This document shows positions 43,180 to 54,080 of a stretch of DNA of 64,000 nucleotides, in pieces. Under the pieces are notes generated by a model. The model searched no databases. It had not been told where the DNA came from and saw only the letters and a list, made by a program, of their open reading frames with translations. The position numbers were made by a program, and so were the translations under genes. The stretch is from Pseudomonadota bacterium (GTDB lineage Bacteria; Pseudomonadota; Gammaproteobacteria; Burkholderiales; JAKAFK01): NCBI GenBank assembly GCA_021788645.1, contig JAJYKK010000005.1, forward strand, positions 16,375-80,374. The letters run 5' to 3'. Position 1 is the first letter of the stretch. The number at the start of each line of letters is the position of its first letter.

Positions 43180-43878
43180 TTACGATTGGATAATCTGCCG
43201 GTGAATGGCCCGCAAGGCTTCCAGCGGGTCGGCGGCCTGCGTCACGGGTCGTCCCACCACCAGGTAGCTCGCCCCGTTGGCCATCGCCTGTGCGGGTGTC
43301 ATGGTCCGCACCTGATCGCCCGCGTCGGCCTCGGCCGGGCGAATGCCCGGCGTTACCAGACAAAATGCACCGCCCAGCTTCTCACGCAAGCCCTTCGCCT
43401 CGCGTGCCGAGCAGACCACGCCGTCAAGCCCGCAGCTTTGCGCCAGCCCGGCCAAGCGCATCACCGCCGCCTCGGGCGAGCCCTCGATACCGACCTCGGC
43501 AAGCTCCCCGGCCCCCATGCTGGTCAGCACGGTGACCGCAATCAGGCGGGGACGCCTTTGGGCTTGCTCAGCCGCCTCCGCCGCGGCACTCAGCATGGCG
43601 CGTCCGCCCAACGCGTGGACATTGAGCATCCATACGCCCAGGCGGGTGGCCGCACGCACGGCGGAAGCCACGGTATTGGGGATGTCATGGAATTTGAGAT
43701 CGAGAAAGACATCGAACCCTTCCGCTTGGATCGCCTCGACGCTCGCCGGGCCGCTCGCGGTAAAAAGCTCCTTGCCGATCTTCAGCCGACACAGCTGCGG
43801 ATCAAGCCGCCTGGCCAGAGCCTGGGCCTGTGTCAGCGAAGGAAAGTCGAGCGCAACAATGATCTTGGGATCAGTCAT
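43180..43878 (-). CDS. pyrF: Orotidine 5'-phosphate decarboxylase
   Basis: A 232-residue TIM-barrel enzyme that converts OMP to UMP, the last step of pyrimidine synthesis. The catalytic charge network [10 protein letters not shown] (Lys62) and the phosphate-binding TPGIRP and VVGRPVT motifs are clear. The start ATG at 43876-43878 overlaps the lapB stop by 4 nt; the longer in-frame frame runs through lapB. lapA-lapB-pyrF is a common gammaproteobacterial order. Confidence 0.96.
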   Translation of the reverse strand: MTDPKIIVALDFPSLTQAQALARRLDPQLCRLKIGKELFTASGPASVEAIQAEGFDVFLDLKFHDIPNTVASAVRAATRLGVWMLNVHALGGRAMLSAAAEAAEQAQRRPRLIAVTVLTSMGAGELAEVGIEGSPEAAVMRLAGLAQSCGLDGVVCSAREAKGLREKLGGAFCLVTPGIRPAEADAGDQVRTMTPAQAMANGASYLVVGRPVTQAADPLEALRAIHRQIIQS

Positions 43879-45071
43879 CTGGGCGCGACCGCTTGCACGG
43901 CCTCCTTCTCCTCCCGGCGCCGGGCCGGAAACGTTTCCCAGCCGCCGCAGGCCGGGCAGTGCCAGTAGAACTGGCGGGCATCGAACCCGCAGCTCTCGCA
44001 CCGATACACCGCCAGCCGCCGGGTATGCTGGTGGATAAGATGCTTGACGAGCTGCATGTCCTGGCGGCGATCGGCACCGACATCCCCCCTCAACTGGGCC
44101 GCCTCGAGCAGGCGATCGAGCCCCTGCAGGGTGGGATTCCTGCGCAGTTCGTCCCGCACCAGCTCGTAGGCCGGATCGGGGCCCTCCTGCTCGAGGACCC
44201 CCTGGAAGACGGTGTTGAGGAGGTCGATCGACGGATAGCGGGACAGATAGCCCCGCAAGAGGTCCAGCCCTTCGACCGTGCGCCCTGCCGCGCGGTAGGC
44301 TTCCAGCAGCTTGCCGCCCACGAGGTGCAAGTACTCGGGGTCCTGGATCTCGACCTGTTTCCAGCGCGCGATGGCGGCCGAGGGGTCCCGCCCCAGTTCG
44401 AGGTCGCCATAAAGAATCGTTGCGCGCACGCAGCCGCGGTTCACCCGCAGCGCCTCTTCCGCATGGGCGCAGGCGGCCTCGGCATGCCCCTGCGCCTGCT
44501 CCTGCTGCGCAAGTTCGCAATGAAATTGGGCGATTTCCATGTGATAGGACGCGCTCGAGAGCACCCCGAGCTGGGATGCCGTGTCGATCGCCTTGGCCCA
44601 GTCCTTTTCCTGTACGTAGATGCCGAGCAAGCGCTTCGAGGCTTCTTCGGCGAAGTCCGTGCCGCGGAGGTCCTGGAACAGCGCTTCGGCCCGATCGAGG
44701 AGTCCCGCCTTCTGATAATCCTGGCCCAGTTCGAACACCGCGGCATGCTGCTGTTCCCTCGGCAAGCCCGGCCGATCCAGCAGGTGCTGATGCATCCGGA
44801 TGGCCCGTTCGACCTCCCCGCGCCGCCGAAACAGCCCCCCCAGGGTGAAATGCAGCTCAATCGCCTCCGGCGCCTCGCTTTTGACAACCTCGATCAACGC
44901 CTCGACCGCCTCATCGGGCTTTTGATTCAACAGGAAATTAAGGCCCTTGAAATAGGATTCCGGAAGACTTCTCGACTCCGACAGGAGTTCCTTGATGTCG
45001 ATGCGCGCGGCGAGCCACCCCAGGCCGAAGAACAACGGCAGCGCGAGCAGCCACCAGTACTCAAATAGCAT
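43875..45071 (-). CDS. lapB: LapB (YciM), LPS assembly TPR protein
   Basis: A 398-residue protein with one N-terminal membrane helix (about 5-20), cytoplasmic TPR repeats and a C-terminal rubredoxin-type zinc ribbon with two CxxC pairs (CESC and CPAC). LapB controls LPS synthesis by directing LpxC to FtsH. The start at ATG 45069-45071 (MLFEYWW) gives the standard N-terminus and overlaps lapA by 11 nt. Confidence 0.95.
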   Translation of the reverse strand: MLFEYWWLLALPLFFGLGWLAARIDIKELLSESRSLPESYFKGLNFLLNQKPDEAVEALIEVVKSEAPEAIELHFTLGGLFRRRGEVERAIRMHQHLLDRPGLPREQQHAAVFELGQDYQKAGLLDRAEALFQDLRGTDFAEEASKRLLGIYVQEKDWAKAIDTASQLGVLSSASYHMEIAQFHCELAQQEQAQGHAEAACAHAEEALRVNRGCVRATILYGDLELGRDPSAAIARWKQVEIQDPEYLHLVGGKLLEAYRAAGRTVEGLDLLRGYLSRYPSIDLLNTVFQGVLEQEGPDPAYELVRDELRRNPTLQGLDRLLEAAQLRGDVGADRRQDMQLVKHLIHQHTRRLAVYRCESCGFDARQFYWHCPACGGWETFPARRREEKEAVQAVAPR

Positions 45072-45333
45072 TATGCTCCGACGCGTCCGGTTTGGTCCGG
45101 GCTTCGCGCCTGAGCGCGAGAATCTCGCGCTTTTGCCGCCACAGCACCGCGACATTCGCGCCGATGCCGATCACCACACCCCCGACGAAAAACGCGAGGA
45201 TGATCAGAATGAGGGGCGCGCGCCAACTGTAGCCCAGATAATAATTGAGCGTGACCGTCTCGCTGTTCCGGACGGCAAAGCCCAGAAGGATGATGAAGAG
45301 AGCCAAGCGGATCAGCCAAGAAAGGTAGCGCAT
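45061..45333 (-). CDS. lapA: LapA, LPS assembly membrane protein (DUF1049)
   Basis: A 90-residue protein with two transmembrane helices (about 5-21 and 37-61) and a charged cytoplasmic tail (WRQKREILALRREARTK), typical of LapA/YciS. It is encoded directly upstream of and overlaps lapB, its usual partner. It lies 99 nt downstream of ihfB. Confidence 0.92.
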   Translation of the reverse strand: MRYLSWLIRLALFIILLGFAVRNSETVTLNYYLGYSWRAPLILIILAFFVGGVVIGIGANVAVLWRQKREILALRREARTKPDASEHNAI

Positions 45334-45432
45334 CGCCCCCCCGAAATACCGGCGCGAAACAAAAGGTCTGGTCTTCGCCCGCGGCCCGTGACGAACGGCA
45401 CCGGCAACGCCGTCACGCCGCGTTCGGGATGC

Positions 45433-45723
45433 CTACTCCTGACTAGGGTAATCGACACGCTCACGCAATTCCTTGCCCGCCTTGAAATGCGGCACGTGCT
45501 TGTCGGGAACGGAAACGCGGTCTCCGGTCTTGGGATTGCGCCCGAGCCTCGGCGGGCGATAGCTCAGACTAAAACTGCCGAACCCGCGGATCTCGATACG
45601 CTCCCCGCCCGCCAGCGCTCCGGTCATGGCATCAAGGATCGCCTTGACGGCCAACTCCGCGTCCTTCGCCACCAATTGTGGATAACGCGCCGCCAGGCGG
45701 GCAATCAGCTCTGATTTTGTCAT
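45433..45723 (-). CDS. ihfB: Integration host factor beta subunit
   Basis: A 96-residue DNA-bending protein. The beta-arm tip GRNPKTGD holds the intercalating proline, and GFGSF and [11 protein letters not shown] are standard. IhfB pairs with IhfA, which is encoded elsewhere. It follows rpsA by 191 nt that include a terminator, so it probably has its own promoter in that gap. Confidence 0.96.
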   Translation of the reverse strand: MTKSELIARLAARYPQLVAKDAELAVKAILDAMTGALAGGERIEIRGFGSFSLSYRPPRLGRNPKTGDRVSVPDKHVPHFKAGKELRERVDYPSQE

Positions 45724-45875
45724 AACCCCTTCCTTGATCCCTCGTGCGCAGGGCAGGCACTGCGCATCTGACGGCGCATGCCGGCCTTAAAAAGATCGCG
45801 CCTGTCAGAAACTCCAGCCTGATCACACCACAGCAGGAGCCATGCATCGCGAAGTATTGTGACAGGGGCAGTCCG

Positions 45876-45908
45876 AAAAACGGGAAAGCCCCGGCTTGAC
45901 GCCGGGGC
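45876..45908 (-). terminator. Rho-independent terminator downstream of rpsA
   Basis: On the minus strand GCCCCGGC (45908-45901) pairs with GCCGGGGC (45895-45888) around a 5-nt loop, an 8-bp GC stem, followed by TTT and then TTTTT (45880-45876). It begins 7 nt after the rpsA stop. It should reduce read-through into ihfB. Confidence 0.8.
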
Positions 45909-45914
45909 ATGGCA

Positions 45915-47645
45915 TTACGACTCGGAGGATTCGTCCGATTTCTTTTCCAGCTTAGCCTTGAGCAATGCCCCGAGGCTGGTGGTGCCCGCCGAGCCCGCGT
46001 GCTCGGTCGACATCTTGGCGATGGCCTCGGATTCCTCGGCGGCATCCTTCGCCTTGATGGAAAGGTTGATTGCGCGGTTCTTCCGGTCGACGTTGATGAT
46101 CATCGCCTCCACCTCGTCGCCTTCCTTCAGGTGGGAACGAATATCCTCGACCCGGTCGCGCGCGACCTCGGATGCACGCAGATAGCCTTCCACTTCCCCG
46201 TCCAGGGCAATCTGCGCGCCCTTGGCGTCGATCGACTTGACGACGCCCTTGACGACGCTGCCCTTTTCGTGGGTAGCCACGTAGTTGCTGAAAGGATCCC
46301 CCTCCAACTGCTTGATCCCCAGCGAGATCCGCTCCCGCTCCACGTCGATCGCGAGCACCACCGCTTCCACCTCATCGCCCTTCTTGTAAGAGCGCACCGC
46401 CTCTTCGCCCGGCATGTTCCAGGACAGGTCCGACAGGTGCACGAGACCGTCGATCCCCCCCTGCAGCCCGATGAACACCCCGAAGTCGGTGATGGATTTG
46501 ATCTGACCGCGAACCTTGTCGCCCTTCTTGTGGTTGATCGAGAACTCTTCCCACGGGTTGGGCTGGCACTGCTTCATGCCCAGCGAAATCCGGCGTCGGT
46601 CCTCGTCGATGTCGAGAATCATGACCTCGACCTCGTCGCCGAGCGAAACCACCTTGGACGGATGGACGTTCTTGTTGGTCCAATCCATTTCCGACACATG
46701 CACCAGTCCTTCGATGCCCTGCTCGATCTCCACGAACGCGCCGTAGTCGGTCAGGTTGGTCACCTTGCCGAACAGGCGGGTGCTCGTCGGGTAGCGCCGA
46801 GACAAACCCACCCACGGATCTTCGCCCAATTGCTTGAGCCCGAGCGATACGCGGTTCTTCTCCTGATCGAACTTGAGCACCACCGCTTCGACCTCGTCTC
46901 CCACGCTCAACACCTCGGACGGATGCTTCACGCGACGCCAGGCCAGGTCGGTGATGTGCAGCAAGCCATCGATGCCGCCCAGGTCCACGAAGGCCCCGTA
47001 ATCGGTGATGTTCTTGACGATGCCCTTGACGATGAGCCCTTCCTTGAGGCTTGCCAGCAGCGCCTGACGTTCCGCGCCTTGGGTTTCTTCCAGCACCGCA
47101 CGGCGAGACACCACGACGTTGTTGCGTTTGCGGTCAAGCTTGATGACCTTGAATTCGAGTTCCTTGCCTTCGTAGGGGGTCGTATCCTTGACCGGACGGA
47201 TGTCAACCAGCGAGCCCGGCAGGAAGGCCCGAATGCCGTTCACCATGACCGTCAGGCCGCCCTTGACCTTGCCCTGCACCAACCCATGCACCAGCTTGCC
47301 CTGCTCCATGGACACTTCCAGGTCGGTCCAGGCGGCAAGCCGCTTCGCCTTCTCGCGTGACAGCTTGGTCGAGCCGTAGCCGTCCTCAAGCGCCTCGATG
47401 GCAACCGCCACGAAGTCGCCCGGCTTGACGTCGAGTTCGCCCTTGTCGTTCTTGAACTCATCCGCCGGAATAATGCTCTCGGACTTCAAGCCGGCGTTGA
47501 CGATCACAATGTTGTCGTGAACCTCCACCACCTCGGCGGTGATCACTTCACCGGCGCGCATTTCCTGGCGAGCCAGGCTCTCTTCGAACAGCGCCGCAAA
47601 ACTTTCCATGGATTCCTGGGTAGTAACCGTAGATACAGTAGACAT
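45915..47645 (-). CDS. rpsA: 30S ribosomal protein S1
   Basis: A 576-residue protein with six S1 RNA-binding repeats, close to the E. coli length (557). Repeats are seen as recurring GxxVxGxVxxIxDxGxFV-type blocks, for example [13 protein letters not shown] and [13 protein letters not shown]. It binds mRNA on the small subunit and aids initiation, especially on messages with weak Shine-Dalgarno sequences, of which there are several in this window. A later in-frame ATG (residue 13) is an alternative start. cmk lies upstream and ihfB downstream, the classic order. Confidence 0.97.
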   Translation of the reverse strand: MSTVSTVTTQESMESFAALFEESLARQEMRAGEVITAEVVEVHDNIVIVNAGLKSESIIPADEFKNDKGELDVKPGDFVAVAIEALEDGYGSTKLSREKAKRLAAWTDLEVSMEQGKLVHGLVQGKVKGGLTVMVNGIRAFLPGSLVDIRPVKDTTPYEGKELEFKVIKLDRKRNNVVVSRRAVLEETQGAERQALLASLKEGLIVKGIVKNITDYGAFVDLGGIDGLLHITDLAWRRVKHPSEVLSVGDEVEAVVLKFDQEKNRVSLGLKQLGEDPWVGLSRRYPTSTRLFGKVTNLTDYGAFVEIEQGIEGLVHVSEMDWTNKNVHPSKVVSLGDEVEVMILDIDEDRRRISLGMKQCQPNPWEEFSINHKKGDKVRGQIKSITDFGVFIGLQGGIDGLVHLSDLSWNMPGEEAVRSYKKGDEVEAVVLAIDVERERISLGIKQLEGDPFSNYVATHEKGSVVKGVVKSIDAKGAQIALDGEVEGYLRASEVARDRVEDIRSHLKEGDEVEAMIINVDRKNRAINLSIKAKDAAEESEAIAKMSTEHAGSAGTTSLGALLKAKLEKKSDESSES

Positions 47646-47784
47646 TAATCAATACCTGACAACCACAAGGCCACACGCCTCGCGGATGCCGCAGTGAGAA
47701 GTGACAAAAAGCCAGATGCCGCCTTCGCTCAAGCCCGATTCCCTTTTCGGGAGGCGGGCAGGCCTCGAGAAGCGGCGTCGGCGC

Positions 47785-48471
47785 CTAGCACGGGCACACC
47801 TGCCGATAATACGCCAGGACCGCTTCCACCGCATCGTCGATGGAAAGCCCGGTGGTATCCAGCAGGCGCGCATCCACGCCCTTTTTCAGCGGGGCCACGG
47901 CCCGGGTGCTATCCCGCTCATCCCGCTGCCGCACGTCCCGCAAAACATCCTCCATGTTAGCATGCAAGCCTTTTTCGATCAACTGCTTATATCGACGATC
48001 GGCGCGCACTTCGGCGCTTGCCGTCAAAAAGATCTTGAGCGTCGCCTCGGGGAAGACCACCGATCCCATATCCCGCCCGTCGGCCACGAGGCCGGGCGCC
48101 TGCCGGAAAGCCCGCTGGCGCGCGAGCAACGCCTCGCGCACGGTTGGCCAGGCGGCCACCCGGGAAGCGCCCTGGCTGCAGGCCTCGGAACGCAGGCCAA
48201 GCCCGACGGGCTCACCGTCGAGCCAGATCTCATCGTCCGCGAAGCGCGCGTCAAGCCTTCCCGCAAGGCTCGCAAGCCGCGGCTCGTCCTCGAGGCTCAC
48301 GCCTGCGCGGCTGGCGGCAAGAGCCACCAGCCGGTAGAGCGCCCCCGAGTCGAGATAATGAAAATGCAGCCGCTGCGCCACGCGCGCGGCGACCGTTCCC
48401 TTGCCCGAGGCCGACGGGCCATCGATGGCGATGACCGGAATCGGGCAGGAAGATCCGTGTTGGTGTTCCAC
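47785..48471 (-). CDS. cmk: Cytidylate kinase
   Basis: A 228-residue kinase that phosphorylates CMP and dCMP. The P-loop GPSASGKGT is near residues 18-26, the [11 protein letters not shown] motif binds the nucleotide, and the arginine-rich RDERDSTR lid region follows. Its start lies 31 nt after aroA and its stop 139 nt before rpsA, matching the aroA-cmk-rpsA order of many gammaproteobacteria. Confidence 0.96.
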   Translation of the reverse strand: MEHQHGSSCPIPVIAIDGPSASGKGTVAARVAQRLHFHYLDSGALYRLVALAASRAGVSLEDEPRLASLAGRLDARFADDEIWLDGEPVGLGLRSEACSQGASRVAAWPTVREALLARQRAFRQAPGLVADGRDMGSVVFPEATLKIFLTASAEVRADRRYKQLIEKGLHANMEDVLRDVRQRDERDSTRAVAPLKKGVDARLLDTTGLSIDDAVEAVLAYYRQVCPC

Positions 48472-48502
48472 AGCAGCACGCTCCCAAGCAGAGTCTGACG
48501 CC

Positions 48503-49810
48503 TCAGGGTTGCGCCGTCACGCGCAGCCCGGCGCGATTGGCGAGGGCGACGAAGCCGGGAAAGGAGGTCGCCACGTTCGCGCAATCGCGGATGCGGATAT
48601 CGCCCCCCGCACGCAGGGCGGCGACAGCGAAGGACATGGCGATGCGGTGGTCGCCGTGGCTGTCGATCTCCCCGCCCGTGTATGCGCCGCCCCGGATGCG
48701 AATGCCGTCGGGCGTTGGCACGGCCTCCACGCCCAGGGCCCAGAGGCCCTCCGCCATTACCTGAATGCGATCGCTTTCCTTGACCCGAAGTTCCTCGGCG
48801 CCGGTCAGGAGGGTCTCGCCGGTCGCGTTGGCGGCCGCAATGAACAGCGCGGGAAACTCGTCGATGGCAAGCGGCACCAGCCCCTCCGGGATCTGGATCC
48901 CCCGGAGGGGCGCATAGCGCACCCGAATGTCGGCCACCGGCTCCCCCCCGAGCCGACGCGCGTTGGTGAGCGCGATGTCCGCGCCCATCGCCTTCAGGAT
49001 TTCGACAATCCCCGCACGCGTCGGGTTGACGCCGACATTGAGCAAGGTGAGGTCGGAACCGGGCGCGATCGACGCCGCCACCAGGAAGAAGGCCGCCGAC
49101 GAAATGTCCGCCGGCACCTCGATGGCCGTAGCGGTCAGCCGTCCGCCGCCTTCCACGCACACCGTCGCGCCTTCCCGTTCAACCGGGTAACCGAAGGCTT
49201 CCAGCATGCGCTCGGTATGGTCGCGGGTAGGCGCCGGCTCCACCACGCAGGTACGGCCCTGCGCATAGAGGCCGGCAAAGAGCACGCAGGACTTGACCTG
49301 GGCGCTGGCCATCGGCAGGGCATAGCGCAGCCCGGTGAGCCGCTGGCCGCCGCGAACGCAAACGGGCGGACGCCCTTCGGGCCCGGTCTCCAGCACGGCC
49401 CCCATCGCACGCAGCGGGACCGCGATCCGGTTCATCGGGCGGCGCGAGAGCGAGCTGTCGCCGGTGAGGCAGGCGTCAAAGTCCTGGCCCGCCAGCAGCC
49501 CCGACAAGAGCCGCATGGAGGTGCCGGAGTTGCCGCAATCGAGCGGCTGGGCCGGCGCCTTGAGTCCGCGCATGCCGACCCCGCGTATCGTCACGCGCCC
49601 CTCGGCGGGGCCTTCGATCTCGACGCCCATGGCGCGAAACGCATTCATGGTCGCCAGGGCATCCTCGCCTTCCAGGAAGCCGGTGATTCGCGTCACCCCT
49701 TCGGCGAGCGCCCCGAGCATCACGGCGCGATGAGAAATGGATTTGTCTCCCGGCACCGCGAGCGTACCCTGGAGGCGCCCGCCGGAGGAGACGAGATAGT
49801 TGAGGGTCAT
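48503..49810 (-). CDS. aroA: EPSP synthase (3-phosphoshikimate 1-carboxyvinyltransferase)
   Basis: A 435-residue two-domain enzyme of the shikimate pathway that joins PEP to shikimate 3-phosphate. [10 protein letters not shown] near residues 20-29, [12 protein letters not shown] and KESDRI are the catalytic and substrate-binding signatures. It lies 57 nt after tyrA and 31 nt before cmk in the aromatic gene array. Confidence 0.97.
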   Translation of the reverse strand: MTLNYLVSSGGRLQGTLAVPGDKSISHRAVMLGALAEGVTRITGFLEGEDALATMNAFRAMGVEIEGPAEGRVTIRGVGMRGLKAPAQPLDCGNSGTSMRLLSGLLAGQDFDACLTGDSSLSRRPMNRIAVPLRAMGAVLETGPEGRPPVCVRGGQRLTGLRYALPMASAQVKSCVLFAGLYAQGRTCVVEPAPTRDHTERMLEAFGYPVEREGATVCVEGGGRLTATAIEVPADISSAAFFLVAASIAPGSDLTLLNVGVNPTRAGIVEILKAMGADIALTNARRLGGEPVADIRVRYAPLRGIQIPEGLVPLAIDEFPALFIAAANATGETLLTGAEELRVKESDRIQVMAEGLWALGVEAVPTPDGIRIRGGAYTGGEIDSHGDHRIAMSFAVAALRAGGDIRIRDCANVATSFPGFVALANRAGLRVTAQP

Positions 49811-49867
49811 GATGTTCCGTCCGCCTTGAACTGAGAATACGTGATGGGCTCCCCGCCGACTCGGGGC

Positions 49868-50731
49868 TCAGGGTTCCGTGAGCCAGGCGCGGTGCGCCGA
49901 CCGCGCGGCCGCGAAAATCGCCTCGAGCCCGTCGGCATCGCCGCACGCGAGCTTCGATTTGATGGTCGCGAGCGACGCCAGGTAGCGGTCCAGCTCTTCC
50001 AACAGGACGTCCCGGTTGGCGAGGCAAATGTCGCGCCACATTTCCGGGGAACTGCCGGCAATGCGCGCGAAATCGCGGAACCCGCTCGCGGCGAAGCGAA
50101 AGAGCTCGGGCGCGTCCCCGCGGCTCGCGATTTCCGCGACCAGCGCAAATGCGGCCAGGTGCGGCAAATGGCTTACCGCACCGAAAATGGCGTCATGCTG
50201 GGTGGCGGGAAGCGTGCTGACCCGCGCCCCGCAGGCCCGCCACAGGCTTTCGACCTGCGCGATGGCCGACACGTCATTCTCGGGCAGGGGCGTGAGCACC
50301 ACGTTGCGTCCCTGGAAAAGCGCCGCACGGGCCGCCGCCGCCCCGCTTTGTTCGGCACCGGCGATCGGGTGCCCGGGGACAAAGCGCGCAAGATGGGGCG
50401 CGAGATGGTGGCGCGCCTGCGCGATCACGTCGCGCTTGGTGCTCCCCACGTCGGTGACCACGCTCGCCGCCTGAAGCCACGGCGCGACCGCCTGCATGGC
50501 CGCGCCCACCTGCCCAACCGGAACCGCCAGGAGCACGAGATTCGCCGCCGGCACCGCCTCCCGCGCATCGCTCGCGATCTCATCGATCGCCCCCAGATCG
50601 AGCGCCCGCCGCAGGTTCTCCCGGCTGCGGCCGATGCCCACCACCCGGCCCACCGCCCCCGCCTCCTTGAGCGCCAGGCCCACCGATGCGCCGATGAGGC
50701 CCACCCCGAAAACGACCAGGTTGCCGATCAT
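49868..50731 (-). CDS. tyrA: Prephenate (or arogenate) dehydrogenase, TyrA
   Basis: A 287-residue monofunctional TyrA with the NAD(P)-binding GVGLIGASVGLAL at about 8-20 and the conserved GHPIAGAEQSG and SHLPHLAAFAL motifs. It oxidises prephenate or arogenate in tyrosine synthesis; the substrate preference is not predictable. The start ATG at 50729-50731 gives the standard N-terminus; a start 54 nt upstream would extend into the end of the DAHP synthase gene. There is no fused chorismate mutase, since that activity is on PheA. Confidence 0.93.
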   Translation of the reverse strand: MIGNLVVFGVGLIGASVGLALKEAGAVGRVVGIGRSRENLRRALDLGAIDEIASDAREAVPAANLVLLAVPVGQVGAAMQAVAPWLQAASVVTDVGSTKRDVIAQARHHLAPHLARFVPGHPIAGAEQSGAAAARAALFQGRNVVLTPLPENDVSAIAQVESLWRACGARVSTLPATQHDAIFGAVSHLPHLAAFALVAEIASRGDAPELFRFAASGFRDFARIAGSSPEMWRDICLANRDVLLEELDRYLASLATIKSKLACGDADGLEAIFAAARSAHRAWLTEP

Positions 50732-50756
50732 GCCCTGTCCGCGCCTGCGCCGATCT

Positions 50757-51773
50757 TCAGATACTGCGCCCGAGAACCGGCGCAATGCCGCGCAGTTCGC
50801 CCATCAGCGTGTTGAGTTCCGCCGGACTCAAGGCCTGGTCCGCATCGCACCAGGCTTCGCACGGACTCGGATGCATCTCGACGAGCAGCCCGTCGGCACC
50901 CGCGGCAATGGCAGCACGCGCGAGCGCAGGGACCATCCAGGCCTTGCCGCCGGCATGGGAAGGGTCGATGATCACCGGCAGGTGGGTCTCGCGCTTGAGC
51001 ACCGGCACGGCGGTCACATCGAGCACATTCCGGTAGTAGGTTTCGAAAGTGCGGATCCCGCGTTCGCAAAAGATGATGTTGTGGTTGCCGCCGGCAGCGA
51101 TGTATTCCGCCGCCATCAACCACTCCGAGATGGTCGCCGACATGCCGCGCTTGAGGATGACCGGCTTCGAGATGCGCCCGACCTCCTTGAGCAGATCGAA
51201 ATTCTGCATGCTGCGCGTGCCGATCTGGATCACGTCCACATCATATTCGAGAAAGGTCTCGAGGGTCCGCACGTCCATGAGTTCGGTGACGATGGGGAGG
51301 TTGTGGCGGTCTGCCGCCTGTCGGAACATGGCGAGCCCCTCGACCCCCTTGCCCTGGAAGGTATAGGGGCTCGTGCGCGGCTTGAAGGCACCGCCGCGCA
51401 TGAGGCGGCAACCCGCATCCACGACGGCCTGGGCCGCGCGCGCCATCTGCTCGTCGGTCTCCACCGAGCAGGGTCCGGCGATCACCTGGATTTGCGGCCC
51501 GCCCAAGGGAACGCCCCGGATATCGACCACCGTGTCCTGCGGATGCCACTCGCGCGCAACGATCTTGTACGGCTTGACGATGTGCAGCGACTGGTCGACG
51601 CCCGCCAGGATGTCGAACTGCTCCGGATCGAGTTTGCGCTCGTCCCCGATCGCGCCGATCACCGTGCGCTCGGTGCCTTTCGACACATTGGCATCGAGAC
51701 CGAACTCGCGGATTTTGCGGACGACCGCTTCGATCTGGGCTTCGGTCGCCTCCCGTTTCATGACAATGATCAT
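50757..51773 (-). CDS. aroF: DAHP synthase, type I-beta with N-terminal regulatory domain
   Basis: A 338-residue 3-deoxy-7-phosphoheptulonate synthase, first enzyme of the shikimate pathway. Residues 1 to about 68 form a ferredoxin/ACT-like domain as in the Thermotoga enzyme, where it gives feedback inhibition by Tyr or Phe; the barrel follows with AGPCSVE, KPRTSPYTFQG and PSHAGGK as metal and substrate motifs. This differs from the E. coli AroFGH (I-alpha) enzymes. Its ATG shares one base with the hisC stop (TAATG). Confidence 0.94.
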   Translation of the reverse strand: MIIVMKREATEAQIEAVVRKIREFGLDANVSKGTERTVIGAIGDERKLDPEQFDILAGVDQSLHIVKPYKIVAREWHPQDTVVDIRGVPLGGPQIQVIAGPCSVETDEQMARAAQAVVDAGCRLMRGGAFKPRTSPYTFQGKGVEGLAMFRQAADRHNLPIVTELMDVRTLETFLEYDVDVIQIGTRSMQNFDLLKEVGRISKPVILKRGMSATISEWLMAAEYIAAGGNHNIIFCERGIRTFETYYRNVLDVTAVPVLKRETHLPVIIDPSHAGGKAWMVPALARAAIAAGADGLLVEMHPSPCEAWCDADQALSPAELNTLMGELRGIAPVLGRSI

Positions 51774-52876
51774 TAAGCCAACTCCTCAAGCGTCTTTTCG
51801 AGCGCCCGCAAGAAGCGGGCATTCTCCTCTTCCAGTCCGACGGTCACCCGGAGGTATTCGGGCATCTCATAGTTCGCGACTGGCCGCACGATGACCCCGG
51901 CCCGCAGCAAAGCCTGATAAACGCGCGCGCCATCGCCCACCCGGATGGCGACGAAATTGCCGACCGACGGGATATGGGACAGACCCAGCCGATCCACGCC
52001 TTCGCTGATCTGCGCAAGCCCCGCCTGATTCAGCGCGAAGCTTTCCTCGATAAACGAAACGTCCTCGAGCGCGGCGGCCGCCGCGCCCAGCGCCAAGCTG
52101 TTCACGTTGAAGGGCTGCCGGACGCGATTCAGGAGATCGGCAACCTCCGGATGCGCCAGCCCGTAGCCGACACGCAGCCCCGCCAGCCCATAGGCCTTGG
52201 AGAAGGTCCGCACAACGATCAAGTTCGGCCACTCGGCAAGCCATCGCTCCGATGCCATCCGGAGATGCTGCGGCAGATATTCCCCATAGGCCTCATCGAG
52301 CACCACCAGCACTTCCCGCGGCACCTGCCGAAGGAAGGCCTGCAGCGCGTCAGCCGGAAGAAAGGTTCCGGTGGGGTTGTTCGGGTTGGCGAGGAAGACC
52401 ACGCGCGTATCGGGCCTGATCGCCGCCGCCATGGCAGGCAGATCGTGGCCGTATGCCCGCGCCGGCACCTGGACGCCGAAGGCCCCGCACGCCTGCGTGA
52501 CCAGCGCGTAGACCGCGAAGCTGTGCTGCGCGTAGACGCTGGATGCCCCCGGCACGAGGAACGTCCTGGCCACCAGATCGAGCACGTCATTGGATCCGTT
52601 CCCGAGCACGATGCGCTCGCGCTCGACGCCCCAGCGCTGCGCGAGCGCGGCCTTCAGTTCGAAGCCGTTGCCATCGGGATACCGGGCAAGGCTCCCCAGC
52701 TCGTCCGCCACGCGCCGCAACGCTCGCGGGCTCGTCCCGCGCGGGTTCTCGTTGGAGGCGAGCTTGACCGCCTGGGTGATACCCAGCTCGCGCTCCAGCT
52801 CGGCGATCGGCTTGCCCGGCTGATAAGGGGCAATCGCGCGGACATAGGGGGGTACACGCTCACAGAGGTCTATCAT
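51773..52876 (-). CDS. hisC: Histidinol-phosphate / aromatic aminotransferase
   Basis: A 367-residue PLP-dependent class I/II aminotransferase of the HisC family. The PLP lysine lies in RTFSKAYGLAGLRVGY, and ANPNNPTG binds the cofactor. Its position between pheA and the DAHP synthase suggests it works on aromatic amino acids or on both pathways, as reported for HisC2-type enzymes in this context (inference). The start ATG at 52874-52876 gives the normal N-terminus; the long in-frame extension would enter pheA. It shares one base with the next gene. Confidence 0.93.
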   Translation of the reverse strand: MIDLCERVPPYVRAIAPYQPGKPIAELERELGITQAVKLASNENPRGTSPRALRRVADELGSLARYPDGNGFELKAALAQRWGVERERIVLGNGSNDVLDLVARTFLVPGASSVYAQHSFAVYALVTQACGAFGVQVPARAYGHDLPAMAAAIRPDTRVVFLANPNNPTGTFLPADALQAFLRQVPREVLVVLDEAYGEYLPQHLRMASERWLAEWPNLIVVRTFSKAYGLAGLRVGYGLAHPEVADLLNRVRQPFNVNSLALGAAAAALEDVSFIEESFALNQAGLAQISEGVDRLGLSHIPSVGNFVAIRVGDGARVYQALLRAGVIVRPVANYEMPEYLRVTVGLEEENARFLRALEKTLEELA

Positions 52877-52919
52877 TTGGCCACTCGTGCCGTTTCGTCT
52901 TTCTCGAAGGCTGTCGATA

Positions 52920-53984
52920 TCAAAGGACGGCGGCGGGATAGGAACCCAAAATCTTGACGAAGGCGGCATGCGCGCGCAGTTCATCAAGGGATCGGGCCAC
53001 CGCCTCATCCTGCCGGTGGCCCTCGATGTCCACGAAAAATACGTATTCCCACGGCCCCATGCGCGACGGCCGGGATTCAAGCTTCGTCATGCTGACCCCA
53101 TTGCGCGCAAACGGCGACAACAGCTCGACGATGGCGCCGGGACGGTTGGCTGCCGAGAGGATGAGCGATGTCTTGTCCCGCCCGGAAGGCGCCGCATCGT
53201 GCCGGCCGATGACCAAGAAGCGCGTCGTATTGTTGGGGTCGTCCTCGATATTTCGCGCCAGAATGGCAAGCCCATAAAGAGAGGCGGCCGCCTCACCGGC
53301 GATCGCCGCGGCCCCCGCCTCCTGCCCCGCCAAGCGGGCCGCTTCTGCGTTGCTCGCGACCGCGACGCGGGAGACGCCGGGAAGATGCTCGTTAAGCCAC
53401 TCGTGACACTGACCGAAAGACTGCGCGTGGGAATACACCCGCCGGATGTCCTCGAGCCCTTCCCCCCGCCGCAACAGATGCTGGTGGATGCGCAGGGGCA
53501 CTTCTCCGCACACCTTCAGGGGAGATTGCAGGAGTAGATCGAGGGTACGGTTTTCCGCCCCGAAGGTGGAATTCTCCACCGGCACGACGCCATAATCCGC
53601 GTGCTCCGCCTCAACCTGGCGGAACACGTCTTCCCACAATGCGCACGCCTCGGTTCGCACCGCCTGTCCGAAATGCTTGACCGCGGCGGTCTCGGTGAAG
53701 GTCCCCGCAGGCCCCACGTAGGCCACCAGCAGCTCCTTTTCCAGGGCCAGGCAGGCCGACATGATTTCGCGCATGAGCCGGCCTATGACCGCGTCGGCGA
53801 GCGGGCCGGGGTTGTTCGCCTGCACCCGTCGCAGCACCTGCGCCTCTCGCTCGGGCCGGTAGATCACCGCGTCCTTGATCTTGCCAATCGCCTGCGCGTG
53901 GCCTGCGCGCTGGTTGACCAGGCGCACGATCTCGTCATCAAGGGCGTCAATGCACTGGCGATGGCGGCGCAGCTCGTCACTCAT
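52920..53984 (-). CDS. pheA: PheA P-protein: chorismate mutase / prephenate dehydratase
   Basis: A 354-residue bifunctional enzyme of phenylalanine synthesis: an AroQ chorismate mutase (about 1-85), a prephenate dehydratase domain (about 90-265, with TTRFLVIG near its end) and a C-terminal ACT domain with the ESRP motif that binds phenylalanine for feedback control. It starts 96 nt after serA and ends 43 nt before hisC. Confidence 0.96.
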   Translation of the reverse strand: MSDELRRHRQCIDALDDEIVRLVNQRAGHAQAIGKIKDAVIYRPEREAQVLRRVQANNPGPLADAVIGRLMREIMSACLALEKELLVAYVGPAGTFTETAAVKHFGQAVRTEACALWEDVFRQVEAEHADYGVVPVENSTFGAENRTLDLLLQSPLKVCGEVPLRIHQHLLRRGEGLEDIRRVYSHAQSFGQCHEWLNEHLPGVSRVAVASNAEAARLAGQEAGAAAIAGEAAASLYGLAILARNIEDDPNNTTRFLVIGRHDAAPSGRDKTSLILSAANRPGAIVELLSPFARNGVSMTKLESRPSRMGPWEYVFFVDIEGHRQDEAVARSLDELRAHAAFVKILGSYPAAVL

Positions 53985-54080
53985 ATTCGACCATCCAACG
54001 TAGATCCTCTACCCATTTGCGGTTTCCGTGGCCCTGCCGCGAGGCGCGTCGCGGCGACGATTTAGACTTATTCTAAGCCA

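Noticed and set aside
39970..43968. Two long plus-strand frames (719 and 547 codons)
   Set aside because: Antisense shadows of hldD, the heptose kinase, ugd and pyrF.
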